The notes beneath the pieces were generated by a model. The model was given only the letters and a program-made list of their open reading frames with translations. It was not told the origin of the DNA and searched no databases. The translations under genes and the position numbers were made by a program. This document shows positions 1 through 6,274 of a stretch of 6,547 bases of DNA, in pieces. Source of the DNA: CAZYPH01 sp964649095. GTDB taxonomy: Bacteria > Bdellovibrionota > UBA1018 > UBA923. Within the stretch, counting starts at the first letter, position 1, and each line of letters begins with the position of its first letter. The stretch is taken from contig CAZYPH010000121.1 in NCBI GenBank assembly GCA_964649095.1, positions 1-6,547 on the forward strand. Direction: 5' to 3'.

Positions 1-24
1 GTGTACACTCCGGTTTTCGCCCCA

Positions 25-66
25 GAAACTTCCTTGTCTGAAGCCAAAATCCCGCGCTTAACACAG
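25..66. repeat. Direct repeat family 1, copy 1 (42 bp)
   Basis: This 42-bp stretch matches 160-201 at 40 of 42 positions by eye. The period of 135 bp is a multiple of three. Similarity continues weakly for about 18 more bases to the right of each copy (about 12 of 18 identical). The differences are at 27 versus 162 and 56 versus 191. Confidence 0.85.
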
Positions 67-119
67 AAGTTAAATGAGTTCGCGGCTCCCTCGCTTACGG
101 CCACGCGCCTCGCATCTGC

Positions 120-152
120 CCCATTATCCAGCCAAACGCTGGCGTTGTATTG
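120..152. repeat. Direct repeat family 2, copy 1 (33 bp)
   Basis: This stretch matches 331-363 at 30 of 33 positions by eye. It lies between the two copies of repeat family 1. Its core contains CCAGC and GCTGG, which are complementary around a 5-base loop. A short block starting CGCGCCTCGCATC (104-116) lies just upstream and recurs at 281-293, upstream of the second copy but with 34 extra bases between. Confidence 0.8.
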
Positions 153-159
153 GGTGGGT

Positions 160-201
160 GAGACTTCCTTGTCTGAAGCCAAAATCCCGCACTTAACACA
201 G
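160..201. repeat. Direct repeat family 1, copy 2 (42 bp)
   Basis: This is the second copy of the 42-bp unit at 25-66. On the minus strand it encodes CVKCGILASDKEVS, against CVKRGILASDKEVS in copy 1. The sequence to its right diverges quickly and introduces an in-frame minus-strand TAA at 212-210. Confidence 0.85.
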
Positions 202-243
202 TAGAGTAATTACTTCGCGCATCGGCTTCGTTTCATTGGAAAT

Positions 244-265
244 GCCGTGCAGCTTGCTGCACGGC
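244..265. repeat. Perfect inverted repeat / hairpin, 10-bp arms
   Basis: GCCGTGCAGC is followed by TT and then its exact reverse complement GCTGCACGGC. The folded form would be a very stable GC-rich hairpin with a small loop. No T-run follows on either strand, so it does not look like a standard intrinsic terminator. It lies in the gene-free repeat region and resembles REP-type palindromic elements. It could also be one arm of a structured RNA, but nothing else supports that. Confidence 0.8.
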
Positions 266-286
266 GGTCACTGGCTCTCGCGCGCC

Positions 287-301
287 TCGCATCGCATCGC
301 A
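287..301. repeat. Short tandem repeat (TCGCA)x3
   Basis: Three perfect tandem TCGCA units occur here, and a related ATCGCATCGA follows at 311-320. The unit length of five is not a multiple of three, so gain or loss of a unit would shift any reading frame across it. This is consistent with the frame difference between the two minus-strand modules. Similar CATCG-rich sequence fills the 34 bases inserted relative to the copy near 104-152. Confidence 0.6.
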
Positions 302-325
302 TGCCCGCCCATCGCATCGATCCCA

Positions 326-372
326 CTAGGCCCATTCTCCAGCCAAACGCTGGCGTTAAATTGCGGGCCTAG
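326..372. repeat. Nested inverted repeat enclosing repeat family 2
   Basis: CTAGGCCC (326-333) and GGGCCTAG (365-372) are exact reverse complements 31 bases apart. Inside them CCAGC and GCTGG form a second, shorter stem. The pair encloses the second copy of the 33-bp repeat almost exactly. It could be a cruciform, a mobile-element or cassette boundary, or chance. The copy at 120-152 lacks the outer arms. Confidence 0.5.
331..363. repeat. Direct repeat family 2, copy 2 (33 bp)
   Basis: This is the second copy of the unit at 120-152, with 30 of 33 bases identical. It contains the CCAGC-N5-GCTGG stem and sits within the larger inverted repeat 326-372. The spacing from copy 1 is 211 bp, not a multiple of three. 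Confidence 0.8.
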
Positions 373-440
373 GGTTTGATAATGGGGGCCGTCGCTTTCG
401 GTGCAGATTCAGAAAAAGTTTCGCTCGGAGTGGTGCTGTA

Positions 441-469
441 TTGGTAATCAGTTTTGATTGTGCGATACT
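441..469 (+). promoter_or_regulatory. Candidate sigma70-type promoter for the three-gene cluster
   Basis: TTGGTA (441-446) and GATACT (464-469) each match the sigma70 consensus at four of six positions and are 17 bases apart. A TG dinucleotide one base before the -10 box (461-462) gives an extended -10. Transcription would start near 475-477, only a few bases before the ATG at 479. This implies a leaderless or nearly leaderless message, and no Shine-Dalgarno sequence is visible before that ATG. It is a pattern match by eye only. Confidence 0.4.
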
Positions 470-478
470 TTTCTGCGT

Positions 479-1948
479 ATGCAGCTCAGTCAATCCATCC
501 CCAACGCTAGCTCAAAAGTATCTGATATTTCTCTTAACGACTCTGTCGAACAAAAAACACCTCATGTTGCGCAAGGCGTTGTAAGTTTTGAAGAGCAAAA
601 AATTTTATTGCAAGAAATTGCGGCCGATATTTTTGATGTTTGTGTGGTGGGTTCGGGGGTTGAGGCGCTGCCGCTTTGTGAGCGTTTGTATCAGGCCGGA
701 AAAAAAGTGCTGTTCGTTGCACCCGACGAACCGCATTTAGCAGGGCGTGCGTTTATTAAAGCAACTCAACTTAGCGCGGCCCCATCCCAGCCGCCAGCGC
801 CGGTAGATCAAGTCGCTGACGTCGCGGCTGAGGTTCAGGCAAAAGAGGCCTCTAGCACCCCATTGAGTGCCTTTTATTTCGATGCCCGCAGCGCTAAACG
901 TTTTAAAGCGTATGCAGCTGTAAAAAAAGAATTTGGTCCGCAAGAAGAGCTGTTTTTCGCCGAAAAAATCGCCCTGCCGTTAGAGCAGAAATACGACGAC
1001 CACACGTCGCACGTTCAAGAACGCGCCTTGGGCGCGTACCGTAAAATTATGCAAACCTTGGCGCAGGACCTGCCTTCCGTGGTTATCGAGCGTGGGTATT
1101 CTGCCGACGCGGCAGACCAGCAGCATGCCGAGGCCAGTCTCGGCCGCGCCGACGTTTCTGATATGGGAGACATGCCCAACAACGCATCAGCTCTGACAGC
1201 CACAACAACTTCCGCCAAATGGCTGGCACTAGCTGGCGCTGTTTTAGAGTCGGTAGTGGCTGCGCCGAATCTTGAGGCCGTGCAGTCGATTAACGTTGTG
1301 TGCCATAAGCCGCACGATGAGCCGCTCGATCAAAAGAAGCCACAACATATAAAAAGAAGAATATCTAAAATTATAAATATAAAAGCCAAAGAATTTCACT
1401 TCGTGATGCCGTTAGAAGAATGGACGCGGGCGCTTTCGTTTGATCTCGTGCCTGAAGACTTAAAACCTCAAGTTGATGCCTTTAATAACGCGTTTTTAGC
1501 GCCCTTACGTACGGTAACGGCCCAAAGTGGTTACACGCTGACGTACAAACACACGGCCGATTATACCGGTTTTCCCGATGACTGGAGTGCCTGGTTAGTC
1601 GTGCCCGTCATTGCTAGTGCTGAGAAACAAGACCGTTCGCATGTAGTGGGGCGGTTTTTTAAGAATCCACTCACTCAAGAATTAGAATCGTATTGGATTA
1701 GTTTACTCTCTGACGACCAGGTTGAAGACAACAACGAGATTTTGAAGAAAATCAAACAAGCCAAACGAGCCATTGAACGGGCGTTGCCAGGTTTTGTTGA
1801 GTCGATCGTTTCAGAGTCCGTAGGGTTTGAGCCCCGTTTGTTTGTGCGATCGAAAACAGGGACTGCAAAAAAAACGTCAAAAACAACTGAATTAGCGCCG
1901 CTTTCACAATCATCTGACGCCATTTTAAATACATTTTTTTATATATAA
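479..1948 (+). CDS. Uncharacterised protein with N-terminal Rossmann (FAD/NAD-type) binding motif
   Basis: The product is 489 residues from the ATG at 479. A TTG at 458 would add seven residues, but it lies upstream of the likely transcription start. Residues 52-84 have the beta-alpha-beta dinucleotide-binding pattern: FDVCVVGSGVEALPL with Gly58 and Gly60, then KKVLFVAPDE ending in acidic residues. Ala63 replaces the usual third glycine. That variant recalls the FAD-binding-like N terminus of the Rab GDI/Rab escort family, but I cannot claim homology. Residues 100-130 are Ala/Pro/Gln-rich and 205-248 are Ala/Thr/Asp-rich, probably linkers or insertions. The C-terminal part (about 305-455) looks folded and includes a Trp-rich stretch (369-376) and a charged helix (417-437). 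I see no C-terminal FAD-contacting GD motif and no signal peptide. The gene ends 14 bases before aspS and is likely co-transcribed with it. A flavoprotein oxidoreductase is a guess. Confidence 0.8.
   Translation: MQLSQSIPNASSKVSDISLNDSVEQKTPHVAQGVVSFEEQKILLQEIAADIFDVCVVGSGVEALPLCERLYQAGKKVLFVAPDEPHLAGRAFIKATQLSAAPSQPPAPVDQVADVAAEVQAKEASSTPLSAFYFDARSAKRFKAYAAVKKEFGPQEELFFAEKIALPLEQKYDDHTSHVQERALGAYRKIMQTLAQDLPSVVIERGYSADAADQQHAEASLGRADVSDMGDMPNNASALTATTTSAKWLALAGAVLESVVAAPNLEAVQSINVVCHKPHDEPLDQKKPQHIKRRISKIINIKAKEFHFVMPLEEWTRALSFDLVPEDLKPQVDAFNNAFLAPLRTVTAQSGYTLTYKHTADYTGFPDDWSAWLVVPVIASAEKQDRSHVVGRFFKNPLTQELESYWISLLSDDQVEDNNEILKKIKQAKRAIERALPGFVESIVSESVGFEPRLFVRSKTGTAKKTSKTTELAPLSQSSDAILNTFFYI
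1903..1930 (+). promoter_or_regulatory. Weak candidate internal promoter for aspS
   Basis: TTCACA (1903-1908) matches the -35 consensus at five of six positions. TTAAAT (1925-1930) matches the -10 at four of six, with a 16-base spacer. Transcription would start near 1937, inside the end of the upstream gene and about 25 bases before aspS. The surrounding DNA is very AT-rich, so chance matches are likely. It could provide aspS expression independent of the first gene. Confidence 0.25.
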
Positions 1949-1952
1949 TAAA

Positions 1953-1957
1953 GAGGT
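1953..1957 (+). promoter_or_regulatory. Ribosome binding site of aspS
   Basis: GAGGT lies five bases before the ATG at 1963 and is complementary to the 3' end of 16S rRNA. It fixes the aspS start. It is the only clear Shine-Dalgarno sequence in the cluster, suggesting aspS is the most strongly translated of the three genes. Confidence 0.75.
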
Positions 1958-1962
1958 AATAT

Positions 1963-3744
1963 ATGAAGCCTGTTCGTACTCACACCTGTGGGGCTCTAGA
2001 TAAAAGTCATGTTTCGCAAACGGTTCTCTTAACGGGTTGGGTGGCTAAACGTCGTGACCATGGTGGCGTTATTTTTTTCGACCTACGCGACCGTTATGGG
2101 TTGACACAGGTGGTGATTGATCCCTCGCATCAGGCCGCGCACGAGGCCGCTTCGAATGTTCGACAAGAGTATGTCATTGCAGTGAAGGGCACGGTACGTG
2201 CGCGTCCCGATGGCATGCAAAACACCAAGCTTTCGACCGGGGCTATTGAAGTCGCTGTCGAAGAATTGAAAGTCCTTTCCGTATCAAAACCGTTGCCGTT
2301 CCCGTTAGACGAAGAGGGCACCGTGTCTGAAACGCTGCGTTTAAAATACCGGTATCTAGATCTTCGTCGTGGGAATTTGCAGCGCAACTTAATTACGCGC
2401 CACAAAGTGATGCAGGTCGTGCGCCGGTTTTTAGATGAAAATCAGTTTTTGGAAATCGAAACACCAATTCTCTACAAGAGCACACCCGAAGGCGCCCGTG
2501 ACTTTATTGTGCCTTCACGCACCAATCCAGGGGCCTTTTATGCCTTGCCGCAGTCGCCACAGACATTAAAACAACTTTTGATGGTTGCGGGCTTTGACAG
2601 GTATTTTCAAATTGCGCGCTGCTTTCGCGATGAAGACTTACGTGCCGAGCGCCAGCCCGAGTTTTCACAAATCGATATTGAGATGTCGTTTGTTGATGAA
2701 TCGGTGATTTTTCCACTCTTTGAAAAAATGCTCTACCGCATTTTTAAAGAAGTGCGCGGGGTTGAGATTCCCGTGCCGTTTGCACGTATGTCGTACGACG
2801 ATGCCATGAAATATTACGGCGTAGACAAACCCGATACGCGTTTTGATTTGAAACTCTCCGAGTGGAATAACATCTTTGCAAAATCCGAATTCAACGTCTT
2901 TAAACAAGCGATTGCAACGAATGGTTTGGTAAAAGGCTTGGTCGTGAAAGGTGCGCACGAAAAGTTTTCGCGTAAAGATTTAGACGAATACACCAAACAA
3001 ATTATCGCTTTAGGGGCCAAGGGTCTGCTTTGGTATAAGTTTGCGGCCGATGGTTCGGTAAGTGGCCCGGCGGCGAAACACTTGTCTGATGCCGAGCGCA
3101 CTGCTTTAAAAACCGAGGCCAACGTCGATGCCGGTGACGTGGTATTTATCGTGGCCGATACGGCGCGCATCGCCAACGACACGTTGGGTACGCTGCGCCT
3201 GACGATTGGTGAAAAGTTAGGTCTTATTGATCACTCGGCGTTTAACTTTTTATGGGTGACTGGGTTTCCACTACTGCAGTTCGAACCGGGCGATAATCGT
3301 TGGTATGCCTGCCACCATCCGTTTACGTCGCCCACACCAGAACATACAGAAAAACTCATGCGTGGTGAAGATCTGGGCGGCATCAAGGCCAGCGCCTATG
3401 ACATCGTATTAAACGGTATCGAGTTAGCCGGTGGTAGTTTGCGTATTTATAATCAAGACGTGCAAGCCGCCATGTTCAAGGCTCTTGGCCTGTCGTTAGA
3501 AGAAGCGCATGAGAAGTTTGGATTCTTTTTAGAGGGCCTACAATACGGCACGCCGCCGCACGGTGGTATTGCGTTTGGGTTGGACCGTCTCGTGATGATT
3601 CTAGCCGGCACCGACGCCATTCGCGAAGTCATGGCGTTCCCAAAAACCCAACGTGGTCAGTGTTTGATGAGCGAGAGCCCGTCAGAAGTCACTCCCGAGC
3701 AGTTGACCGAGCTGCATGTGCACGTTGTAAAACCAAAAAAATAA
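1963..3744 (+). CDS. aspS: Aspartyl-tRNA synthetase, bacterial type, probably non-discriminating
   Basis: The enzyme attaches aspartate to tRNA-Asp in the cytoplasm using ATP. The product has 593 residues, matching the usual bacterial length of about 590. The N-terminal OB-fold anticodon-binding domain spans about 1-105 (LTGWVAKRRDHGG, FFDLRDRYGLTQVV). The class II core follows, with ETPIL and STPEGARDFIVPSR (166-186), motif 2 in CFRDEDLRAERQPEFSQID (220-238) and motif 3 GIAFGLDRL (535-543). The bacterial GAD insertion lies at about 290-415. The C-terminal signature QRGQCLMSESPS is at 563-574. His33 (in RRDHGG) and Gly84 (in RPDG) correspond to the His and Gly that mark the non-discriminating enzyme of Pseudomonas aeruginosa, where E. 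coli has other residues such as Leu at the first position. I therefore infer it also makes Asp-tRNA-Asn for conversion by GatCAB. The start is supported by GAGGT five bases upstream. The gene lies 28 bases before glpD. Confidence 0.97.
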   Translation: MKPVRTHTCGALDKSHVSQTVLLTGWVAKRRDHGGVIFFDLRDRYGLTQVVIDPSHQAAHEAASNVRQEYVIAVKGTVRARPDGMQNTKLSTGAIEVAVEELKVLSVSKPLPFPLDEEGTVSETLRLKYRYLDLRRGNLQRNLITRHKVMQVVRRFLDENQFLEIETPILYKSTPEGARDFIVPSRTNPGAFYALPQSPQTLKQLLMVAGFDRYFQIARCFRDEDLRAERQPEFSQIDIEMSFVDESVIFPLFEKMLYRIFKEVRGVEIPVPFARMSYDDAMKYYGVDKPDTRFDLKLSEWNNIFAKSEFNVFKQAIATNGLVKGLVVKGAHEKFSRKDLDEYTKQIIALGAKGLLWYKFAADGSVSGPAAKHLSDAERTALKTEANVDAGDVVFIVADTARIANDTLGTLRLTIGEKLGLIDHSAFNFLWVTGFPLLQFEPGDNRWYACHHPFTSPTPEHTEKLMRGEDLGGIKASAYDIVLNGIELAGGSLRIYNQDVQAAMFKALGLSLEEAHEKFGFFLEGLQYGTPPHGGIAFGLDRLVMILAGTDAIREVMAFPKTQRGQCLMSESPSEVTPEQLTELHVHVVKPKK

Positions 3745-3772
3745 ATAACTCGCGCAAAGTAGAAACCACAAC

Positions 3773-5341
3773 ATGGCACATTTAAACACCAGCACCACGA
3801 AAGCCACTGACACCCGCGACATAGAATTTTCATGGCGCACCCGGCGCGCGTGGTTGCAGACCTTAAAAACCAGCCCAAACGAGCCCCAAAAGCCCTCAGC
3901 ACACTTTGACGCTGTCATCGTGGGGGGCGGCATTGTGGGTACGGGGCTTGCGCGCGAGTTGCAACTGCGAGGACTCAAGACGTTGTTGGTCGAAAAGGCC
4001 GACTTTGCTTCAGGCACATCGTCGAAGTCGTCTAAATTGATTCACGGTGGTTTGCGTTATCTTGAAATGTTGGATTTTGGGTTGGTGTTTGAGTCGTTAT
4101 CCGAACGGCACTGGTTATTAAAAACCCATCCGCATTTGGTGCAGCCATTAGAATTTAATTTGCCGATTTATGCAAAAACACTAGCCCCCAAGGGCGCGCG
4201 TTCGAGCGCATTACTGGGTTTAGGGCTTTGGCTCTACGATGCGCTGAGTTTGTTTCGTACCCCGTTTTTTCACGGTAAATACGCGTCAGATGTTGTGCAA
4301 AAAAAGTTTCCCGGCATTTTAACAAGCGGTCTCAAGGGCAGTTATTTTTACGCCGACGCCATGATGTTAGACGACGAGCTAGTTTTGGAATGCGCCTACG
4401 ACGCTGTTCGACGAGGGGCCTGGTGTTTGAATTATGTCGAAGCCACGCACGTACAAAAAAAGGCTTCTGGCCATGGTTTCCAGCTGCGCTTACAAGACAC
4501 TTTGCCTGGGGCTGCTAGCGAGCCCTTTGAGGTCACGTGCGATGAAGTGATTTCGTGTGTCGGCCCGTGGACGGAACAATTTGGCGATAACGTGGCTTTA
4601 GGCGCTGAACGAAAATTAAAACCCTCGAAGGGCGTGCATTTGATTTTTCCGTACCATCGCCTACCGGTGGATAGTTGCCTTGTGATGTACGCCGCCGATG
4701 GCCGCATCGTGTTTGCGATTCCACGCAAAGATTTTGGCAGTGGCGCTGAGGTCGTAATCGTTGGCACGACCGACTCGAAGTCGCACGCCCCGATTGAACA
4801 AACCACGACTGATGCCGACGATCGGCAGTATCTTTTAAACGTGTTAAACGCGTATTTTCCAAAGGCGCGTTTTGTTGAAAACGATATCATTGCCGAATAT
4901 GCCGGCATTCGGCCGCTGTTAGACGAAGGCAAAGAGTCGGAAGCCAAAACCTCACGCGAACACGAAATCTGGCGCAATAAAGCCGGTATCGTATTTATGG
5001 CCGGCGGCAAATACACGACGTTTCGAAAAATCTCTGAAGAGATTGCGGATTTTACGTTTCCAAATTCAAAGTGCCGAAGCGACAACCGTGCGCCGTTATC
5101 GCGACCTGAATTGTACGCAAAATTATTCCAATCGGGCGACCCTGTTTGGGGTAAATACACCACCGCGTATTTTGATTATAAATTGCGTCACCATTGCCCG
5201 GTGGTGTGGGACGATGTTTGGTTCCGTCGCTCACCGGTTTGGATGTTGGGCCGCGAGACGCCATCCCTGGCGCCTCAAGCACGCAATCTGTTAGAAAAAA
5301 TGTGGTCAGCCTTCCACCACACAAATGCCGACGCCGTGTGA
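3773..5341 (+). CDS. glpD: Aerobic-type glycerol-3-phosphate dehydrogenase (FAD-dependent)
   Basis: GlpD oxidises sn-glycerol-3-phosphate to dihydroxyacetone phosphate and passes electrons through FAD to the quinone pool, as a peripheral inner-membrane enzyme. It links glycerol and phospholipid-derived G3P to glycolysis and respiration. The 522-residue product has the FAD-binding motif VIVGGGIVGTGLA (48-60), the family signature TSSKSSKLIHGGLRYLE (82-98), CVGPWTE (262-268), KGVHLIF (286-292), RIVFAIP (311-317), AGIRPLL (377-383) and GGKYTTFRKI (411-420). Arg311, Arg380 and Lys413 fall where E. coli GlpD has its substrate-contacting basic residues. The C-terminal domain is short and keeps LRHHCPVVWDDVWFRRSPVW (471-490). 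About 44 residues precede the FAD fold; RRAWLQTLK at 24-32 resembles the pre-fold helix of Bacillus and eukaryotic homologues, so the extension is probably genuine. No good ribosome site precedes the ATG, hinting at translation coupled to aspS. No glpK, glpF or glpR is adjacent. Its stop directly abuts the opposing gene. Confidence 0.95.
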   Translation: MAHLNTSTTKATDTRDIEFSWRTRRAWLQTLKTSPNEPQKPSAHFDAVIVGGGIVGTGLARELQLRGLKTLLVEKADFASGTSSKSSKLIHGGLRYLEMLDFGLVFESLSERHWLLKTHPHLVQPLEFNLPIYAKTLAPKGARSSALLGLGLWLYDALSLFRTPFFHGKYASDVVQKKFPGILTSGLKGSYFYADAMMLDDELVLECAYDAVRRGAWCLNYVEATHVQKKASGHGFQLRLQDTLPGAASEPFEVTCDEVISCVGPWTEQFGDNVALGAERKLKPSKGVHLIFPYHRLPVDSCLVMYAADGRIVFAIPRKDFGSGAEVVIVGTTDSKSHAPIEQTTTDADDRQYLLNVLNAYFPKARFVENDIIAEYAGIRPLLDEGKESEAKTSREHEIWRNKAGIVFMAGGKYTTFRKISEEIADFTFPNSKCRSDNRAPLSRPELYAKLFQSGDPVWGKYTTAYFDYKLRHHCPVVWDDVWFRRSPVWMLGRETPSLAPQARNLLEKMWSAFHHTNADAV

Positions 5342-5361
5342 TTACGGACGACGTTGTGTGG
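5317..5361. other. Imperfect inverted repeat across the two abutting stop codons
   Basis: CCACACAA (5317-5324) and TTGTGTGG (5354-5361) are exact complements. Within them CCGT (5334-5337) pairs with ACGG (5344-5347) around a six-base loop that contains the junction of the glpD stop and the opposing stop. A bidirectional terminator would be expected between convergent genes, but no T-run follows on either strand and the stem is interrupted. It may be an inefficient terminator or chance. Confidence 0.2.
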
Positions 5362-6274
5362 GTGTGAGCTTTTGTATCAGTGCGGCCAATTTAGTGCGGA
5401 TCGTAGCGTTCGCGAATACGGGATCGTTCTGGTTATTATTGCTGTCGTTACCCGCGCGCTCGGCAAGAATGCGCGCCCAAATTGCACTGTAACTGTGCGC
5501 AAAAGAATCACGCCACTCCAGTACTTGGCGCAAACTCAGACCACCTGGGGCCGTATTTTGGCCACGCCCAAACCAACGCGTCAAACGGCTTCTAGCGCGG
5601 GCCCACCAAGAACCCTGCTCGCGTAAGGCTTGATCGCTTGCCCTCAAAAGATCGGCATGGGTTTGAAAGGTCCAGCGTCTTACGAGCGCTTCTACAATGG
5701 CATTGTAGTCGTCGGCGGTAGGAAAGCCGACGGCTGGATTTAATGCTAACGGGTACTCGACGGGCCTTTGATTCAGGTGCTCCAACACATAGTCTAACGC
5801 CACGGTGACTAGTTGAGTCTGTGTCGCAGTGAGTGCGGTCGGTGCGTTCTCTTCGGTCCCACGCGCATTGATCGCCGCAAGCGTGCTCGAAACGGCGCGT
5901 AGAGGGTGCGTTTCGGGTAATCCCATAGCCTCGGCCCCAATCGCGGGGTTTAGAAAATCAGCATAGTTTCGTACCACCGCGGTAGCTGTGGGATTGGCGT
6001 TTGGATGCGCAAGAACGGTTGTTTTTAATAATAGGCCGCGGACAACCTGAGAGAGTTGTCTAAAAAACGGGTCGGACGGCGGTGTGCCCTCGGGATGCGG
6101 CTCACCCGTCCACTCTAAAGCCTGCCGTGGAAGTGCGCCCACGTTCGGGTTGTGGCGGTTCAGTTCCGCTAGGAGTGCCGAGAAGACTTCCGGAGCCTTC
6201 GCATCGACCGCTGTGATTGTGGTTTGGCCTGCATTATCTGAGATGGTAAGGCCGCCTACGACCGTGGTTAACAA
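5342..6274 (-). CDS. Uncharacterised mainly helical protein; start unresolved
   Basis: I do not recognise this protein. The coordinates give the part from the only standard alternative start in the frame, TTG at 6274, yielding 310 residues. Coding character clearly continues upstream (see 6275-6448), so this start is a minimum. The sequence is rich in Ala, Leu, Asn, Pro and Thr and reads as amphipathic helices joined by Asn/Pro turns. I see no membrane segment or known catalytic motif. Two short motifs recur: LNPAIG (108-113) with LNPAVG (178-183), and RQALEW (50-55) with RQVLEW (249-254). This suggests degenerate internal duplication. A basic, aromatic stretch GSWWARARSRLTRWFGRGQN (221-240) could bind membrane or nucleic acid. 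An Asn-rich linker (276-283) precedes the C-terminal helix, and the end is RRP. It converges on glpD with no intergenic base. It could be a lineage-specific structural or secreted protein, but nothing visible decides this. Confidence 0.7.
   Translation of the reverse strand: MLTTVVGGLTISDNAGQTTITAVDAKAPEVFSALLAELNRHNPNVGALPRQALEWTGEPHPEGTPPSDPFFRQLSQVVRGLLLKTTVLAHPNANPTATAVVRNYADFLNPAIGAEAMGLPETHPLRAVSSTLAAINARGTEENAPTALTATQTQLVTVALDYVLEHLNQRPVEYPLALNPAVGFPTADDYNAIVEALVRRWTFQTHADLLRASDQALREQGSWWARARSRLTRWFGRGQNTAPGGLSLRQVLEWRDSFAHSYSAIWARILAERAGNDSNNNQNDPVFANATIRTKLAALIQKLTPTQRRP

Larger units (their letters stand above)
1..209 (-). pseudogene. Minus-strand open frame built from repeat modules, runs off the left edge
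   Basis: Reading the minus strand from 209 down to 1 gives 69 codons with no stop, closed upstream by an in-frame TAA (212-210). No start codon begins it. The translation contains CVKCGILASDKEVS, then QYNASVWLDNG, then CVKRGILASDKEVS, so the first module occurs twice, 45 codons apart. The two copies differ by one synonymous change (Val) and one replacement (Cys/Arg). I do not recognise the peptide and assign no function. It could be a decayed copy of a repeated gene, the 5' side of a gene continuing to the left, or a non-coding repeat that is open by chance; the plus strand is also open over 1-204. Confidence that it is or was coding is low. Confidence 0.25.
268..408 (-). pseudogene. Minus-strand fragment with a second copy of the NASVWL module
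   Basis: Between an in-frame TGA (411-409) and a TGA at 270-268 the minus strand is open for 46 codons, with no start codon before the repeated module. It contains QFNASVWLENG, parallel to QYNASVWLDNG encoded at 152-120. All three base differences between the copies fall in two codons and give Tyr/Phe and Asp/Glu swaps, which are conservative. The frame is shifted by one base relative to the other copy (211-bp spacing). A slippage-prone pentanucleotide run lies inside it, followed by a stop. This fits a truncated copy of a once-coding unit, but the sample is too small to be sure. Confidence 0.25.

Noticed and set aside
25..201. CRISPR array
   Set aside because: Only two copies of each repeat are present, with unequal spacing and divergent flanks, and no cas genes.
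1..204. Plus-strand open frame of 67 codons from GTG with ETSLSEAKIP repeated
   Set aside because: It lies over the direct repeats and starts at the window edge with no visible ribosome site. The second repeat family is not conserved in this frame (an early stop follows the copy at 331-363). The minus-strand reading preserves residue character better.
244..265. Intrinsic terminator
   Set aside because: The hairpin is strong but lacks a downstream T-run on either strand, and no intact gene ends next to it.
120..363. Integron attC sites, suggested by minus-strand ATTTAAC and GTTAAGC/GTTAAGT matching RYYYAAC and GTTRRRY
   Set aside because: The motifs are not arranged as the ends of one imperfect palindrome. 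Sequence flanking the central hairpin on the two sides is not complementary, and no cassette array or integrase is visible.
1944..1949. Perfect TATAAT just before aspS as a promoter -10 box
   Set aside because: No acceptable -35 lies 16-18 bases upstream, and the resulting start would fall over the ribosome site. It is probably chance in an AT-rich run.
2814..3182. 122-residue minus-strand open frame inside aspS
   Set aside because: It is a shadow of the aspS GAD-domain coding sequence with no independent support.
4432..5163. 243-residue open frame on the minus strand inside glpD
   Set aside because: It is wholly antisense to a well-conserved glpD, has no recognisable domain, and reflects the codon bias of the real gene.
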